Assembly (NCBI RefSeq): GCF_001612745.1
Contig: NZ_BDBA01000003.1
Location: 1 to 64,000, forward strand
Direction of reading: 5' to 3'
DNA length: 64,000 nt
Source: Nocardia amamiensis NBRC 102102
GTDB taxonomy: Bacteria > Actinomycetota > Actinomycetes > Mycobacteriales > Mycobacteriaceae
Shown here: positions 15,813 to 27,039 of the stretch, piece after piece
How positions within the stretch are numbered: position 1 is the first letter of the stretch
Layout of the letters: every line of letters begins with the position of its first letter
Made by a program: the position numbers and the translations under genes
Notes under the pieces: model-generated
What the model was told of the DNA's origin: nothing
Database searches by the model: none
Seen by the model: the letters and a program-made list of their open reading frames with translations, nothing else

Positions 15813-17111
15813 ATGCGTTTCAACAGTAATTTCCGTCGCCTTTTCCACCTGGTGGCCGCGCCGCTCGCGCTCGCACTCGTGCTGACCGGTGCGTGCTCGA
15901 CCTCCTCGCCCGCAGCGACACCCGGCGTCACCCGTGAGCCCTGTCCGCACGCGATCGACCGTGCCAAGGGCTGCATCTACCTCGGCGTTCTGTCGGACCT
16001 CAACAACGGCCCCTTCGCCCCGCTCGGCAAGTCACTGCAGGATGGACAACTGGCCTTCTGGAACGAGGTGAACAAGCAGGGCGGGATCGGCGGCCACGAG
16101 ATCGACATCGCGACCTACACCCGCGACACCGCCTACGACCCGCGCAGACATGTCACCGAGTTCGAGAACGTGGCGCCGCACGTCCTTGCCCTCGCGATGA
16201 GCTTCGGTACCGCGCAGACGCTCGCGGTCCTGCACGAGATGGACCAGGCAGACCTGGTGACCGGCGCGGGCACGCTCTGGTCGGGCTGGCAGTATCGCTC
16301 CACCGACCGTGATCTGGTCCTGGACGACGGCTATTCCTACTGCACCGAAGCCGTGCTGGGCCTGGACTGGTTCGCGCAGAACCACTATCAGCCGCACACG
16401 CTCGGCGTCGTCGCCTATCGCGGCAACTACGGCGGTGATTACGCCAGCGGCGCGCTCAAGTGGGCCTTGGACAACGGGGCGAGGATCACCTCGCGCATCG
16501 ACACCGGACCCAATGCCGAGGTCGGCAACCAGGACTACCCGGTCGCCGAGATCCTGGCGAACCAGCCTGATCTGGTGTTATTGGCCACCGGCCCGGCCGA
16601 GAGCGCCGAAATCATCGGCAAACTCGCGAGGTCCGGGTACACCGGACGGTTCCTCGGGTCCACCCCGACCTGGAACCCCGCGCTTCTCAAGACACCTGCC
16701 GCGCCCGCGCTCATCTCGCTGTACAACTACACCTCGCCGTTCGACGGCTGGGACGGCATCAGCGCCGGAGCCCAGCGCGCCAGGAACGCCGCCACGAGGG
16801 AACCGACCAATTTCGGCTACAACCTGGGCTTCGCCATCTCGTATCCGATGAAGGCGCTGCTGACCAAGGCCGCGGAGACCGGCCGCCTGGACCGCGCAGC
16901 CGTGCGCAAGTCCGTCGCCGGGCTGGCCGTGGATTCCGAAGGAATGGCGGCGCCGCAGGTCTACGGGCGTGACGAGCCCGACGTGGCGGCACAGCGGGCG
17001 GTGGTCAATATGCCCGATCCGACCACGTCGCTGGGTTCGCGGACGGTGGTCGCCGATTACCGCAGTCCCACCCTCAAGCGGATCTCGATGCACGAACCTT
17101 GCACGAGGTGA
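15813..17111 (+). CDS. second substrate-binding lipoprotein, paralogue of the preceding one
   Basis: 432 residues, aligning with its upstream neighbour along the full length (CIYLGVLSDLNNGPFAPLGK, LWSGWQYRSTDRDLVLDDGYSYCTEA, SPFDGWDGISAGAQRARN). The signal peptide ends in LTGAC28, an acceptable lipobox. Eleven bases separate it from the previous stop, so the two form an operon born from tandem duplication. Conserved Cys pairs (DPC...KGC and the C-terminal EPC) are present in both copies and may form disulfides. The ligand is unknown; the two copies may bind different amides or amino acids. Confidence 0.85.
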   Translation: MRFNSNFRRLFHLVAAPLALALVLTGACSTSSPAATPGVTREPCPHAIDRAKGCIYLGVLSDLNNGPFAPLGKSLQDGQLAFWNEVNKQGGIGGHEIDIATYTRDTAYDPRRHVTEFENVAPHVLALAMSFGTAQTLAVLHEMDQADLVTGAGTLWSGWQYRSTDRDLVLDDGYSYCTEAVLGLDWFAQNHYQPHTLGVVAYRGNYGGDYASGALKWALDNGARITSRIDTGPNAEVGNQDYPVAEILANQPDLVLLATGPAESAEIIGKLARSGYTGRFLGSTPTWNPALLKTPAAPALISLYNYTSPFDGWDGISAGAQRARNAATREPTNFGYNLGFAISYPMKALLTKAAETGRLDRAAVRKSVAGLAVDSEGMAAPQVYGRDEPDVAAQRAVVNMPDPTTSLGSRTVVADYRSPTLKRISMHEPCTR

Positions 17112-17375
17112 TCCGCCGGATCGCCGGCCGGTAGCGGCAACTCTGGCCGCGCACAGACGTGGGCGGAGGGTAGTCCCGGCGACTCCCGCCGCACCAGGTC
17201 GACTGATGGGCGGATAACCTCCCGGCACGCCCGCAGGGTCGGCGAAGGTCTCGCAGCTGGGTGACGCCCCGGGGGGCCACCGCCGCGAACCCTGGGCTCG
17301 GCGACACAGCGGGCGGCGCGGTAACCGGCCGCGCAGCCATGCGTTGCTCACCCGGCTACCGGCGCGCGCAGGCGG

Positions 17376-17849
17376 TCAGTGCATGCCTTTCACCCGGCGT
17401 CCGAGTTCACGGGTGACCTCTCGCTCGGCGGTGCGCCGGGCCAGGTCCTGGCGCTTGTCGTAATCCTGCTTGCCCTTGGCCAGGGCCAGCTCGACCTTGA
17501 CCTTGCCGTCGGAGAAGTACATCGATAGCGGAACCAGCGTCTGGTTGCCCTCGCGCGACTTGCCGACCAGCCGCTCGATCTCGCGCTTGTGCAGGAGCAG
17601 CTTGCGCACCCGCCGCGGCGAGTGGTTGGTCCAGGTGCCGTGGCTGAACTCGGGGATGTGCAGCCCGCGCAGCCACACCTCGCCGTTGTCCACCGTCGCG
17701 AACGCGTCCACGAGGGAGGCCTTGCCCTCGCGCAGGCTCTTCACCTCGGTGCCGACCAGCGCGATCCCGGCCTCGTAGACGTCCAGGATCGTGTAGTTGT
17801 GCCGCGCCCGGCGGTTGGTCGCGATGACCTTGCGCCCCTTGTCCTTCAT
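17376..17849 (-). CDS. smpB: SsrA-binding protein SmpB
   Basis: 157 residues: [40 protein letters not shown] (OB-fold core), [33 protein letters not shown], and a basic C-terminal tail ending RRVKGMH that inserts in the mRNA channel. It delivers tmRNA to stalled ribosomes. ATG 17849 matches family length; TAGAGT on the minus strand (17863-17858) lies eight bases upstream, suggesting a leaderless transcript. In M. tuberculosis smpB follows ftsX; here it is 12 kb from ftsX, in opposite orientation, and on the same strand as ssrA. Confidence 0.97.
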   Translation of the reverse strand: MKDKGRKVIATNRRARHNYTILDVYEAGIALVGTEVKSLREGKASLVDAFATVDNGEVWLRGLHIPEFSHGTWTNHSPRRVRKLLLHKREIERLVGKSREGNQTLVPLSMYFSDGKVKVELALAKGKQDYDKRQDLARRTAEREVTRELGRRVKGMH

Positions 17850-17906
17850 AACGGTCAACTCTAAGTGACCCGGCAACCGGTTTATTCCCGCAGGTCGCGG
17901 ACACGG

Positions 17907-18149
17907 TCAGCGGCCGTTGCCCAGCACGATGTAAAGCGCGAGGACGGCGAAGAACGCGACGAGCAGGACCACCGTCGATGTCCGCGGCAGGCCCGGACGG
18001 TCCGGCGGCAGGCGATGCCGCAGCCATACGCCGTCCACCGACGGATCGATCCTGTTGCGGACATTCGGCGACGCGTCCGGGGACTCGCCACCCGACGAGC
18101 CTGAGGAAAGCTCGTCGCCCTCATCGCTGGAACCCTCACCCGGTGCCAT
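17907..18149 (-). CDS. small C-tail-anchored membrane protein
   Basis: 80 residues. The first 45 are acidic and Ser/Gly-rich (GEGSSDEGDELSSGSSGGESPD), followed by a basic Pro-rich linker and one C-terminal membrane helix (TSTVVLLVAFFAVLALYIVLG). The ATG at 18149 avoids a long N-terminal extension that overlaps the phosphoesterase gene. It lies 57 bases upstream of smpB on the same strand and could be co-transcribed. No family recognised. Confidence 0.65.
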   Translation of the reverse strand: MAPGEGSSDEGDELSSGSSGGESPDASPNVRNRIDPSVDGVWLRHRLPPDRPGLPRTSTVVLLVAFFAVLALYIVLGNGR

Positions 18150-18216
18150 AGCCAGCACGGTAGCCGCCACGACAGCGACACGCCGCAATTCCCGCGCCGC
18201 GCAACACAGTTGGAAC

Positions 18217-19296
18217 TCACGCCAGGCGGCGCCGGAAGGCCTCGGCGGAAGCGCCGGAAGCCAGGTCCACCGTGTGGACGCGCAGATCGACGGCATCCCC
18301 GGTCAGCTCGAGGACCATGAAACCCAGCTCGTGGAAGTTCTCGTACAGCGCGCCGAGGCCCGCGTTCGCGGCGATCCGTGGCTTGGCGCCGACCGTCTTC
18401 GCGGCGGCGCCGGACACGATCTGCCGGGTGCCCTTCGATGCCGCGGTCGGTTCCAGCACCTGCAGGGAATGGTCGTGCCCCGAGAGGATGAACTGGCACC
18501 TGCCGATCACGTGGTCCTCGATGAAGCGCTTCACGTGCACGCCGTTGATCGGCTCGATCGGCAGGCCCTCGTAGCAGCCCGCGCTGCCATGCGGCCCGTT
18601 GTTCAGGTACGGGTGGTGGGTGCAGGCGATCTTCCAGGTCGCGGGAGAGTCGGTGAGGGCGCGGTCCAGCCAGTCGCGCTGCTCATTCATGAACTGGCCG
18701 TCGACCGCCCAATAGGGCGAGAAGACCGGCGGCACGTAGGCGGCCAGCGGGTTGAGGTCGAGCACGAAGAACTCGACCACCGGATTCTGCTCCGGAATCC
18801 GCACCGAGTAGTAGCGGCTCGGCATCCACCAGCGCCGTGAGGTGGCGTGGTATTCCACCTCGATATTGCCGCGCAGCAGCCACCCGCCGTCACCACCGAG
18901 GACGGAACTGTTGTCGTGGTTGCCCAGTACCATCAGCCAGGGGAAATCCAGTCCGGCATTGGGGTTTTCGAACTTGTCGGCGAACTGCGCGTCGGCCGCG
19001 TCGCCAGGGCCGTGCTCGTAGATGTTGTCGCCGAGGCCAAGTGCCAGCGAAAACGGTTCGCGGCCGTGGAGCGCGCGCATCGCGTCGGCGACCGCCCACT
19101 GAGTCCGGGTTCCCGTGCCTGCGTCGCCGGTGACCAGCACCCGAACCCCGCGGTCGGTCGGGAAGGGGAACTTGGTGACGCCGTCGGCGACCGGTACGGC
19201 CCGGGCGGGCGTGCGGCCGACGAGCGTCGCGCCGGCCGCGAGGCTTGCCGCGCCGGCGAGAAATCCGCGCCGCCCGATCGTGTCGCTGTTACTCAC
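18217..19296 (-). CDS. Tat-exported metallophosphoesterase (acid-phosphatase-like)
   Basis: 359 residues. An N-terminal twin-arginine signal (IGRRGFLAGAASLAAGATLVG) is followed by the calcineurin-like metal-binding motifs in order: GDAG, GLGDNIYEHG, LGNHDN, THHPY and SGHDHS. It would act outside the membrane as a phosphatase, similar to purple/tartrate-resistant acid phosphatases. I start it at GTG 19296, preceded by GGAGG at good spacing, and not at the GTG four codons upstream, which overlaps that site. Confidence 0.9.
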   Translation of the reverse strand: MSNSDTIGRRGFLAGAASLAAGATLVGRTPARAVPVADGVTKFPFPTDRGVRVLVTGDAGTGTRTQWAVADAMRALHGREPFSLALGLGDNIYEHGPGDAADAQFADKFENPNAGLDFPWLMVLGNHDNSSVLGGDGGWLLRGNIEVEYHATSRRWWMPSRYYSVRIPEQNPVVEFFVLDLNPLAAYVPPVFSPYWAVDGQFMNEQRDWLDRALTDSPATWKIACTHHPYLNNGPHGSAGCYEGLPIEPINGVHVKRFIEDHVIGRCQFILSGHDHSLQVLEPTAASKGTRQIVSGAAAKTVGAKPRIAANAGLGALYENFHELGFMVLELTGDAVDLRVHTVDLASGASAEAFRRRLA

Positions 19297-19369
19297 GCTG
19301 TCCTCCACAGTGTTCCGCGCCCCGCCCGGCGACCATCCTCACCCATTCGTCAACTGTGCTTCCAGCGGC

Positions 19370-21253
<1,884 letters not shown>

Positions 21254-21440
21254 CCTACGAGCGCTCGGCCCCGGCGGTACCGGCATGGTTCGGCGTTCAC
21301 CCCGGTCGAACGCCGAGTTCCACACATGGGGATAACTGAATTCGGCTCACCCGAACACAACGCGCTGACGTGGGCTTTTCCAGTACTGCCCGGAAATCGC
21401 CGACCTTCCTGATCCGTACCACGCTGTTATGTTGTCGCTC

Positions 21441-22409
21441 ATGGCAACAGGGATACGAAACCGGGCGCGAGCGGCACTGCTCATCGCCGCCGTCGTCGCC
21501 GGAGTCGCCGCCGCGATGCCGACAGCGCAGGCGGAGACTTTTCCCGCGATGTGTTCCGACGGGTGGGAAGCCACCACCGTGGTCGAGGGTGTCGGCAATC
21601 TGGAGAACCTCGATGCCGACGGGCACGGCGGCTTCTACGTCACCGGTCTCATGGACGGGTACCTCGCGCATATAGACCGCGCCGGACGGATGGAGAAGCT
21701 GGTAACCGATCTGCACCGACCCGCGGGTGTGCGCGTCGCGGGGCGGTACGTCTACTTCCTCACCGGTGACGGACTCAGCGAGCCGCCGGGCACGCTGCAG
21801 CGGTACGACACCGAATCCGGCGCGGTGAGCGTTCTGCTGACCGGGCTGAACGGCCCGAACGGCCTGCTGTTGCTGCCAGACGGCAGCCTGTTGTTCACCA
21901 CCATCGGACTTGCCGGTCCGAACGGAATATCGCGCTACTGGCCCGAGACGAACGAGTACGAGCGGGACTGGTCGAGTCTGCCCCCGTCCAACGGCATCGC
22001 GCTGGCCGCCGATGGCAAGTCGGTCTACGTCGACACCATGACGCTACAGATCCTGCGCGTTCCCCTGGACGATCCCGCCCGCCCCGGTCTCGTCTCGGGC
22101 ATACCAGAGCTGGTCGCACTGCCCGACGACATGGAGGCCACCCGCGCAGGCACGCTCTTCGTCGCCGATCACATCCTCGGCGCCGTCTACCAGGTGGATA
22201 CCGCCACCGGCGCCACCTGCGCGATCATCACCGGTCTGATCAAACCCGGCCCCTTCCGCAATCCGCCCGACGGCGCCACATCGGTGCGCATCGACCGCGA
22301 CGGGGACTCCTGGGCGCTGTTCGTCACCAGCATGGACGGCACCCTGCGCCGCCTGCGGCCACCTACCGGAGTCGATCTCACCCCGGCGACGCCCCGCCGG
22401 GGCGCATAG
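21441..22409 (+). CDS. secreted SMP-30/gluconolactonase-like beta-propeller protein
   Basis: 322 residues from ATG 21441 (an in-frame ATG lies four codons upstream). Residues about 1-31 are a signal peptide (basic start, Ala/Val core, TAQA). The mature part has repeated beta-propeller blades with D-G and L-P-D-G turns (NLDADGHGGFYVTGLMDGYLAHID, LLLPDGSLLFTTIG, ALPDDMEATRAGTLFVADHILGAVYQVD), as in SMP-30/SGL and strictosidine-synthase-like proteins. Probably an extracellular lactonase or binding protein. A TATGTT (21427-21432) upstream suggests a leaderless start. Confidence 0.8.
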   Translation: MATGIRNRARAALLIAAVVAGVAAAMPTAQAETFPAMCSDGWEATTVVEGVGNLENLDADGHGGFYVTGLMDGYLAHIDRAGRMEKLVTDLHRPAGVRVAGRYVYFLTGDGLSEPPGTLQRYDTESGAVSVLLTGLNGPNGLLLLPDGSLLFTTIGLAGPNGISRYWPETNEYERDWSSLPPSNGIALAADGKSVYVDTMTLQILRVPLDDPARPGLVSGIPELVALPDDMEATRAGTLFVADHILGAVYQVDTATGATCAIITGLIKPGPFRNPPDGATSVRIDRDGDSWALFVTSMDGTLRRLRPPTGVDLTPATPRRGA

Positions 22410-22583
22410 GCGTACCTCCGCCTTCGCTCCGGCCGTGCGCGGGCTAAGGACGGACTACGTCCGACAGCGCCCACCATGCGTACCTCCAGCCCCCACTCCG
22501 GCCGTGCGCGGGCTAAGGACGGACTACGTCCGACAGCGCCCACCATGCGTACCTCCAGCCCCCACTCCGGCCATGCGCGGGCT
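22410..22583. repeat. 68-69 bp tandem direct repeat, about 2.5 copies
   Basis: Copies start at 22410, 22478 and 22547 (each GCGTACCTCC); the second and third are nearly identical where they overlap. Each complete unit contains CGGAC-TAC-GTCCG, a small hairpin. The array begins directly after the stop of the secreted propeller gene and ends just before the hisN stop, filling the convergent intergenic space, so it may act as a bidirectional transcription barrier. Confidence 0.8.
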
Positions 22584-22597
22584 ATCGGGGACGGCGA

Positions 22598-23383
22598 TCA
22601 GTCGCGAAGACGGTGCAGGACCTCGTCGTGGAGCAAGCCGTTGGTGGCGACGGCATCGCCGCCGTGCGGGCCCGGTGTGCCGTCCAGGGAGGAGAAGCGA
22701 CCACCTGCTTCCCGGACGAGGATGTCCAGGGCGGCCAAATCCCACAGGGATACTTCCGGTTCGGTGGCGATGTCGACGGCGCCCTCGGCGAGCAGGCAGT
22801 AGCTGAAGAAATCGCCATAACCGCGGACGCGCCACACCTCGTCGGTCAGCGCCAGGAATCCTTCGCGCAGGCCGCGGTCATGCCATCCGGACAAGCTGGA
22901 GAACGCCAGGCTGGCCGAGCCCAGCTCCCCGACGGCGGAGACCGAAATCTCCTTGGCCGGCTGCGCTTCGAAGCTCGCCCACGCCCCCGAGCCCGCGGCC
23001 GCCCACCAGCGTCGGACCAGCGCGGGCGCGCTCACCACGCCGACGACCGGCTCCCCGTCGACCAGCAGCGCGATCAGCGTCGCCCAGATCGGCACGCCGC
23101 GCACGAAGTTCTTGGTGCCGTCGATGGGATCGACCACCCACTGCCGTCCGCTGAATGCGGCGGCGCCGCCGAATTCCTCACCGAGCACCGAATCCGCCGG
23201 CCTGGCCTCGGACAGCACCTGCCGAATCGCCTTCTCCACGGCCAGATCGGCGTCCGACACCGGGGTCAGGTCCGGCTTGGCGTCGACCTTCAGGTCGAGC
23301 GCACCGAAGCGAGCCCGGGTGATGGCGTCGGCCGTGTCGGCCAGCCGCAGGGCGAGTTCGAGGTCGGAGGAGTACACAGCCAC
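22598..23383 (-). CDS. hisN: histidinol-phosphatase, inositol-monophosphatase family (HisN)
   Basis: 261 residues. IMPase-family signatures: GEEFGG, the metal motif [17 protein letters not shown], and the second signature [16 protein letters not shown]. In actinobacteria this clade provides the histidinol-phosphate phosphatase of histidine biosynthesis, so I prefer hisN over suhB, though a general inositol phosphatase cannot be excluded. GTG 23383 starts the protein; the longer frame reaches upstream without family similarity. ACCCTA on the plus strand (TAGGGT on the coding strand) suggests a leaderless promoter. Confidence 0.82.
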   Translation of the reverse strand: MAVYSSDLELALRLADTADAITRARFGALDLKVDAKPDLTPVSDADLAVEKAIRQVLSEARPADSVLGEEFGGAAAFSGRQWVVDPIDGTKNFVRGVPIWATLIALLVDGEPVVGVVSAPALVRRWWAAAGSGAWASFEAQPAKEISVSAVGELGSASLAFSSLSGWHDRGLREGFLALTDEVWRVRGYGDFFSYCLLAEGAVDIATEPEVSLWDLAALDILVREAGGRFSSLDGTPGPHGGDAVATNGLLHDEVLHRLRD

Positions 23384-23421
23384 GCCCCGCACCCTATCGG
23401 CTGGGTACTCCACCCCAACCG

Positions 23422-23451
23422 CCGTCCCGGGAGGGATCGCCTCCGGGACGG
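23422..23451. terminator. strong hairpin between FMN reductase and hisN
   Basis: CCGTCCCGGGAGG and CCTCCGGGACGG form a 12-bp stem with one bulged G. It sits 160 bases after the FMN reductase stop and 39 bases upstream of the hisN start, so it may end read-through into hisN. No T-run follows. Confidence 0.45.
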
Positions 23452-23609
23452 CCGGGTTCAACCCAGCCTCCAGCACATCACCCCGGCTGCTCCGCACCGG
23501 CCGACAGACGCGTCGGAAACCGCACCTCCGCGCGATGGCCAGGGTGTTGTGGGGAGTGCTGCGGTGACCGAGCGTGCGAACCATGCCACCAGATGCGGCT
23601 GCGGAGCGC

Positions 23610-24203
23610 TCACGCCACCGGCAGTGACCTGGCCGCGGTCAACGCGCTTGCCCACCAGTGCAACTGGTCGAGCATCGCCGCAGCGGCGGCCGCGGGCTCG
23701 TCGGGTTCCAGCAACCGGCCTTCGCCGTCGAAGAGCAGGTAGTAGCGCGGGAACGAGACGTAATTGCGCACCGTGTGCGCGTTGAGTTCATTGAAGATCT
23801 GGCGCAGGTGCTCGATGGCGAGCAGGCCGCCGCTGGCTCCGCTGTAGCCGACGAAACCGATCGCTTTGGCGTCCCACTGGGTGAAATGCCAGTCGATGGC
23901 GGCCTTCAGCGAAGCGGGGACACTGCGGTTGTAGTCCGGCGTGACGATGACGAAAGCGTCGGCCGCCGTGAGCCGGCGGGTGAGATCGGTCATACCCGCA
24001 GGGCGCTGCGGGTCCGGATCCAGCGCCGGTGGGTCCGCGGGCAGTTCCAGTGGAAGCTGCGCCTCGGCCAGATCGATGACGTCCACTTCGAACAATCCGT
24101 GCCGCCGGGCCTGCTCGGTGAACCAGGTAGCCACAACGGGTCCGAAGCGTCCCTCCCGGACACTGCCGATGATCACCGCGAGCTTCAGTGGGGCGTTGGA
24201 CAT
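23610..24203 (-). CDS. NADPH-dependent FMN reductase family flavoprotein
   Basis: 197 residues with a flavodoxin-like fold: phosphate-binding loop [17 protein letters not shown] and the FMN motif [21 protein letters not shown]. Cytosolic NAD(P)H:FMN or quinone reductase. GAGGA is present before ATG 24203. It is divergent from an MmyB-type regulator (24507), an arrangement parallel to the SDR/regulator pair at 7.6-9.3 kb, so it is probably the target of that regulator. Confidence 0.9.
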   Translation of the reverse strand: MSNAPLKLAVIIGSVREGRFGPVVATWFTEQARRHGLFEVDVIDLAEAQLPLELPADPPALDPDPQRPAGMTDLTRRLTAADAFVIVTPDYNRSVPASLKAAIDWHFTQWDAKAIGFVGYSGASGGLLAIEHLRQIFNELNAHTVRNYVSFPRYYLLFDGEGRLLEPDEPAAAAAAMLDQLHWWASALTAARSLPVA

Positions 24204-24349
24204 GCTTTTCCTCCTCGGAAGATCTCCCAGCGACCCTGATCGGCCGCTGATCCCAATCTCCGGCTCGCCGCCAGGCCGAGGGAGACCGCCGCAAGGGTGG
24301 TAGTGGCAGGGACACCCTCCGGCCGTTTTGCCTTGTTAGGTTCGTCAAC

Positions 24350-24506
24350 GTGAGGGAGCATCAGCGAGCGAACCGAACACAGCGCGCCTTCGCGCACGAC
24401 GCAGCCGAGCGCCAGCGAGGCGAGTTGTGAGGGAGCGTCAGCGAGCGAACCGACAACACAGCGCGCCTTCGCGCACGACGGAGCCGAGCGCCGGCGAGGC
24501 GGAGTC
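24350..24506. repeat. 77-80 bp tandem repeat ending at a start codon
   Basis: Two copies begin GTGAGGGAGC at 24350 and 24427. A third GTGAG at 24507 is the start codon of the regulator. The copies share GCGAGCGAACC, a central inverted repeat (GCGCG-CCTT-CGCGC) and a GCCGAGCGCC block. The array fills most of the divergent intergenic region. Confidence 0.8.
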
Positions 24507-25367
24507 GTGAGCGATAACGAGCTCGGCCTCTTCCTGCGCACCCGCCGCGAGGCCGTCACGCCCGCTCAGGTCGGCCTGCCCACCGGACCGCGGCGGCGCA
24601 CCCCCGGATTGCGCCGCGCCGAACTGGCCATGCTGGCCGGTGTGAGCGTGGAGTACGTGACCCGTCTCGAGCAGGGCCGCGACCGTCATCCGTCGCCGCC
24701 GGTGCTGTCCGCGCTGGCCGACGCGCTGCGGCTGAGCCCCGCCGAGCGCATCCACCTGCACCGGTTGAGCAAGTCCGTCGACAGCGGGTTCAGCTGCATG
24801 GGCGACGCGCAGCCGCTACGGGACGTGCGGCCAACGGTGCGCGCGATCCTGGACCGTCTCGAACCCGCGCCCGCCGTGGTGGTCAACCGCCTCACCGAAG
24901 TACTCGCCTACACCGACGGCTACCACCGGCTGATGGCGCCGACCGGCCTCTTCGCCGGGCCCGACACCCCGCCCAACCTGGCGCGTTCGGTGTTCTGCTG
25001 CGCAGACGCCCGGACCTGCTACGCGGACTGGGATCACGTCGCCGATGAGACGGTCGCCACGTTGAAACAAGGCCCGTTCCGCGCGGACCCGCATATCGCC
25101 GCGCTCGCGGACGAGCTCACCGTCACCATCGGTCCCGCGTTCACCGACCGCGTTGCCACCGTGCCCAGCTTGGCCGCCGCCACCGGCATCACCCGGCTCG
25201 CCCATCCCGATGCCGGTCCGCTCCGCCTTGCCTACGAAGTCCTCGATCTTTCCGCCGATGACGACCAGCAGGTGATCGTCTATCTCCCGGCGGACGACGC
25301 CACCGCCAGCGCGCTCGACGCCCTCACCGGTCGCCGCCCTGGCGCACTCCGCGCCGTCTCGGGCTGA
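24507..25367 (+). CDS. XRE family regulator with MmyB-like ligand-binding domain
   Basis: 286 residues with the same architecture as the regulator at 7578-8465: HTH GLRRAELAMLAGVSVEYVTRLEQGRDRHPSPPVL near residues 30-65, then an MmyB/PAS-like domain (ILDRLEPAPAVVVNRLTEVLAY, CYADWDHVADETVATLK). It starts at GTG 24507, which belongs to the repeat array. It most likely controls the divergent FMN reductase. Confidence 0.9.
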   Translation: MSDNELGLFLRTRREAVTPAQVGLPTGPRRRTPGLRRAELAMLAGVSVEYVTRLEQGRDRHPSPPVLSALADALRLSPAERIHLHRLSKSVDSGFSCMGDAQPLRDVRPTVRAILDRLEPAPAVVVNRLTEVLAYTDGYHRLMAPTGLFAGPDTPPNLARSVFCCADARTCYADWDHVADETVATLKQGPFRADPHIAALADELTVTIGPAFTDRVATVPSLAAATGITRLAHPDAGPLRLAYEVLDLSADDDQQVIVYLPADDATASALDALTGRRPGALRAVSG

Positions 25368-25909
25368 CCGAGCGACATCCCTCTGGTAAGCACCACAGCG
25401 ACGGCTTCGGTCGGTCGCCGAGCGAACCACCGCAGTAATCATTCCGCACTGAGACGGCGATGACGCACCGCACAACGGTCCACCTTCCCGCCCAGGTCCT
25501 GCCTGCTACACCCTGCACCGAACTGATAGCTGGCTCACATCACGCCGAGCGATACCGCCGCTTACAGGAGGTGTCGCCGGACTACCGAGCCCAGTGGAGT
25601 TCGGCAATGTGCTCATCGCCAAGTGAACCCGGACGACTGGTGCCCGCAACGCTGCTCAGCGCACCCGGCCGACCACCACGCTCTGCACGCCGAATTCCAA
25701 ACAGCAACTGCGCCAAGCGCGGCCGAGGTTTAGGGTAGGAAACCATGAGGCGTCCAGCACACCGCACCCGTGCGGTGCCAGGTGAGGGACGAGCGCAGCA
25801 CCTCCCGGCGATCTGCCCGCTCAGACCGCCATCGAGGCCGCTCAGCCGTGCCGGTGCCCTGCCGTGTCATTCCGCGCGCACTCGTGTGCTGCGCCCGTCG
25901 AGGGGCAGC
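25368..25909. other. intergenic region upstream of prfB
   Basis: About 540 bases. I find no convincing gene; a 92-codon frame (25460-25738) has no ribosome-binding site and an unnatural composition. The prfB promoter is at its right end. Confidence 0.45.
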
Positions 25910-25915
25910 TAGGCT
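25910..25915 (+). promoter_or_regulatory. -10 box of prfB
   Basis: TAGGCT ends eight bases before the GTG start of prfB at 25924, predicting a leaderless or nearly leaderless transcript. Confidence 0.5.
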
Positions 25916-25923
25916 TGACGATC

Positions 25924-27039
25924 GTGCATCCTGACGTTTCCGCTGATCTCGCCGAACTCGACGCCACGCTCAAGACGGTCGAATCGGTCCTCGACATCGA
26001 CGAGCTACGCCGTCGTATCGACGAGCTCGAGCACCAGGCCGCCGACCCCGACCTGTGGAACGACCAGGACCACGCGCAGCGGGTCACCAGTGAGCTCTCG
26101 CACGCCCAAGGTGAGCTGCGCCGGGTCGAGGAGCTGCGCCAGCGCCTGGACGACCTGCCGGTGCTCTACGAGCTGGCCGAGGAGGAAGAGGGCGAGGCCA
26201 AGGCCACCGCGATCGCCGAGGCCGACGCCGAGCGCGCCGCGCTGCACGGTGACGTGGAGGCGATGGAGGTCCGCACGCTGCTGTCGGGTGAATACGACAA
26301 GCGCGACGCGCTGGTGAACATCCGTTCCGGCGCGGGCGGCGTGGACGCCGCCGACTGGGCCGAGATGCTGATGCGCATGTACATCCGCTGGGCCGACCGG
26401 CACAAGTACGGGGTCGAGGTCTACGACACCTCCTACGCCGAAGAGGCGGGCATCAAGAGCGCCACCTTCGCGGTGAAGTCGCCATACGCCTACGGCACCT
26501 TGTCGGTGGAGATGGGCACGCACCGCCTGGTCCGGATCAGCCCGTTCGACAACCAGGGCCGTCGCCAGACCTCCTTCGCCGAGGTCGAGGTGCTACCCGT
26601 GGTGGAGACCACCGACCACATCGAGGTGCCCGAGACGGAGATCCGCGTCGACGTGTACCGCTCGTCGGGTCCTGGCGGCCAGAGCGTCAACACCACCGAC
26701 TCCGCGGTCCGTATCACCCACATTCCCACCGGCATCGTGGTCACCTGCCAGAACGAGAAATCCCAGCTGCAGAACAAGATCTCGGCCATGCGCGTGCTGC
26801 AGGCCAAGCTCTTGGAGCGCAAGCGGCAGGAGGAGCGCGCCGAGATGGACGCGCTGAAGACCAACGAGGGCGCGTCCTGGGGCAATCAGATGCGCTCCTA
26901 CGTGCTGCACCCGTACCAGATGGTCAAGGATCTGCGGACGAACCACGAGGTCAACAATCCGTCGGCGGTGCTCGACGGCGACATCGACGGGTTCATCGAG
27001 TCCGGTATCCGCTGGCGAATGCGAGAGCAGGCGAGCTAG
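25924..27039 (+). CDS. prfB: peptide chain release factor 2
   Basis: 371 residues. It has the stop-codon-reading tripeptide SPF (in [15 protein letters not shown]) typical of RF2 and the catalytic GGQ in [20 protein letters not shown], so it releases peptides at UGA and UAA. The N-terminal domain is the usual coiled helical bundle. The GTG at 25924 follows a -10 box; the 20 upstream codons of the open frame are not RF2-like. There is no internal UGA frameshift site as in E. coli prfB. It opens the block that includes ftsE and ftsX. Confidence 0.97.
   Translation: MHPDVSADLAELDATLKTVESVLDIDELRRRIDELEHQAADPDLWNDQDHAQRVTSELSHAQGELRRVEELRQRLDDLPVLYELAEEEEGEAKATAIAEADAERAALHGDVEAMEVRTLLSGEYDKRDALVNIRSGAGGVDAADWAEMLMRMYIRWADRHKYGVEVYDTSYAEEAGIKSATFAVKSPYAYGTLSVEMGTHRLVRISPFDNQGRRQTSFAEVEVLPVVETTDHIEVPETEIRVDVYRSSGPGGQSVNTTDSAVRITHIPTGIVVTCQNEKSQLQNKISAMRVLQAKLLERKRQEERAEMDALKTNEGASWGNQMRSYVLHPYQMVKDLRTNHEVNNPSAVLDGDIDGFIESGIRWRMREQAS

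Noticed and set aside
22410..22583. CRISPR array
   Set aside because: The units are contiguous 68-69 bp repeats without unique spacers, and no cas genes are present.
24350..24506. CRISPR array or insertion-sequence end
   Set aside because: Only two adjacent copies with no spacers, no transposase and no terminal inverted repeats.
25460..25738. 92-codon open frame upstream of prfB
   Set aside because: No ribosome-binding site, Pro/Ser/Arg-rich composition and no recognisable domain.
25924..27039. Programmed frameshift in prfB
   Set aside because: The frame is uninterrupted from GTG 25924 and no early in-frame UGA exists.
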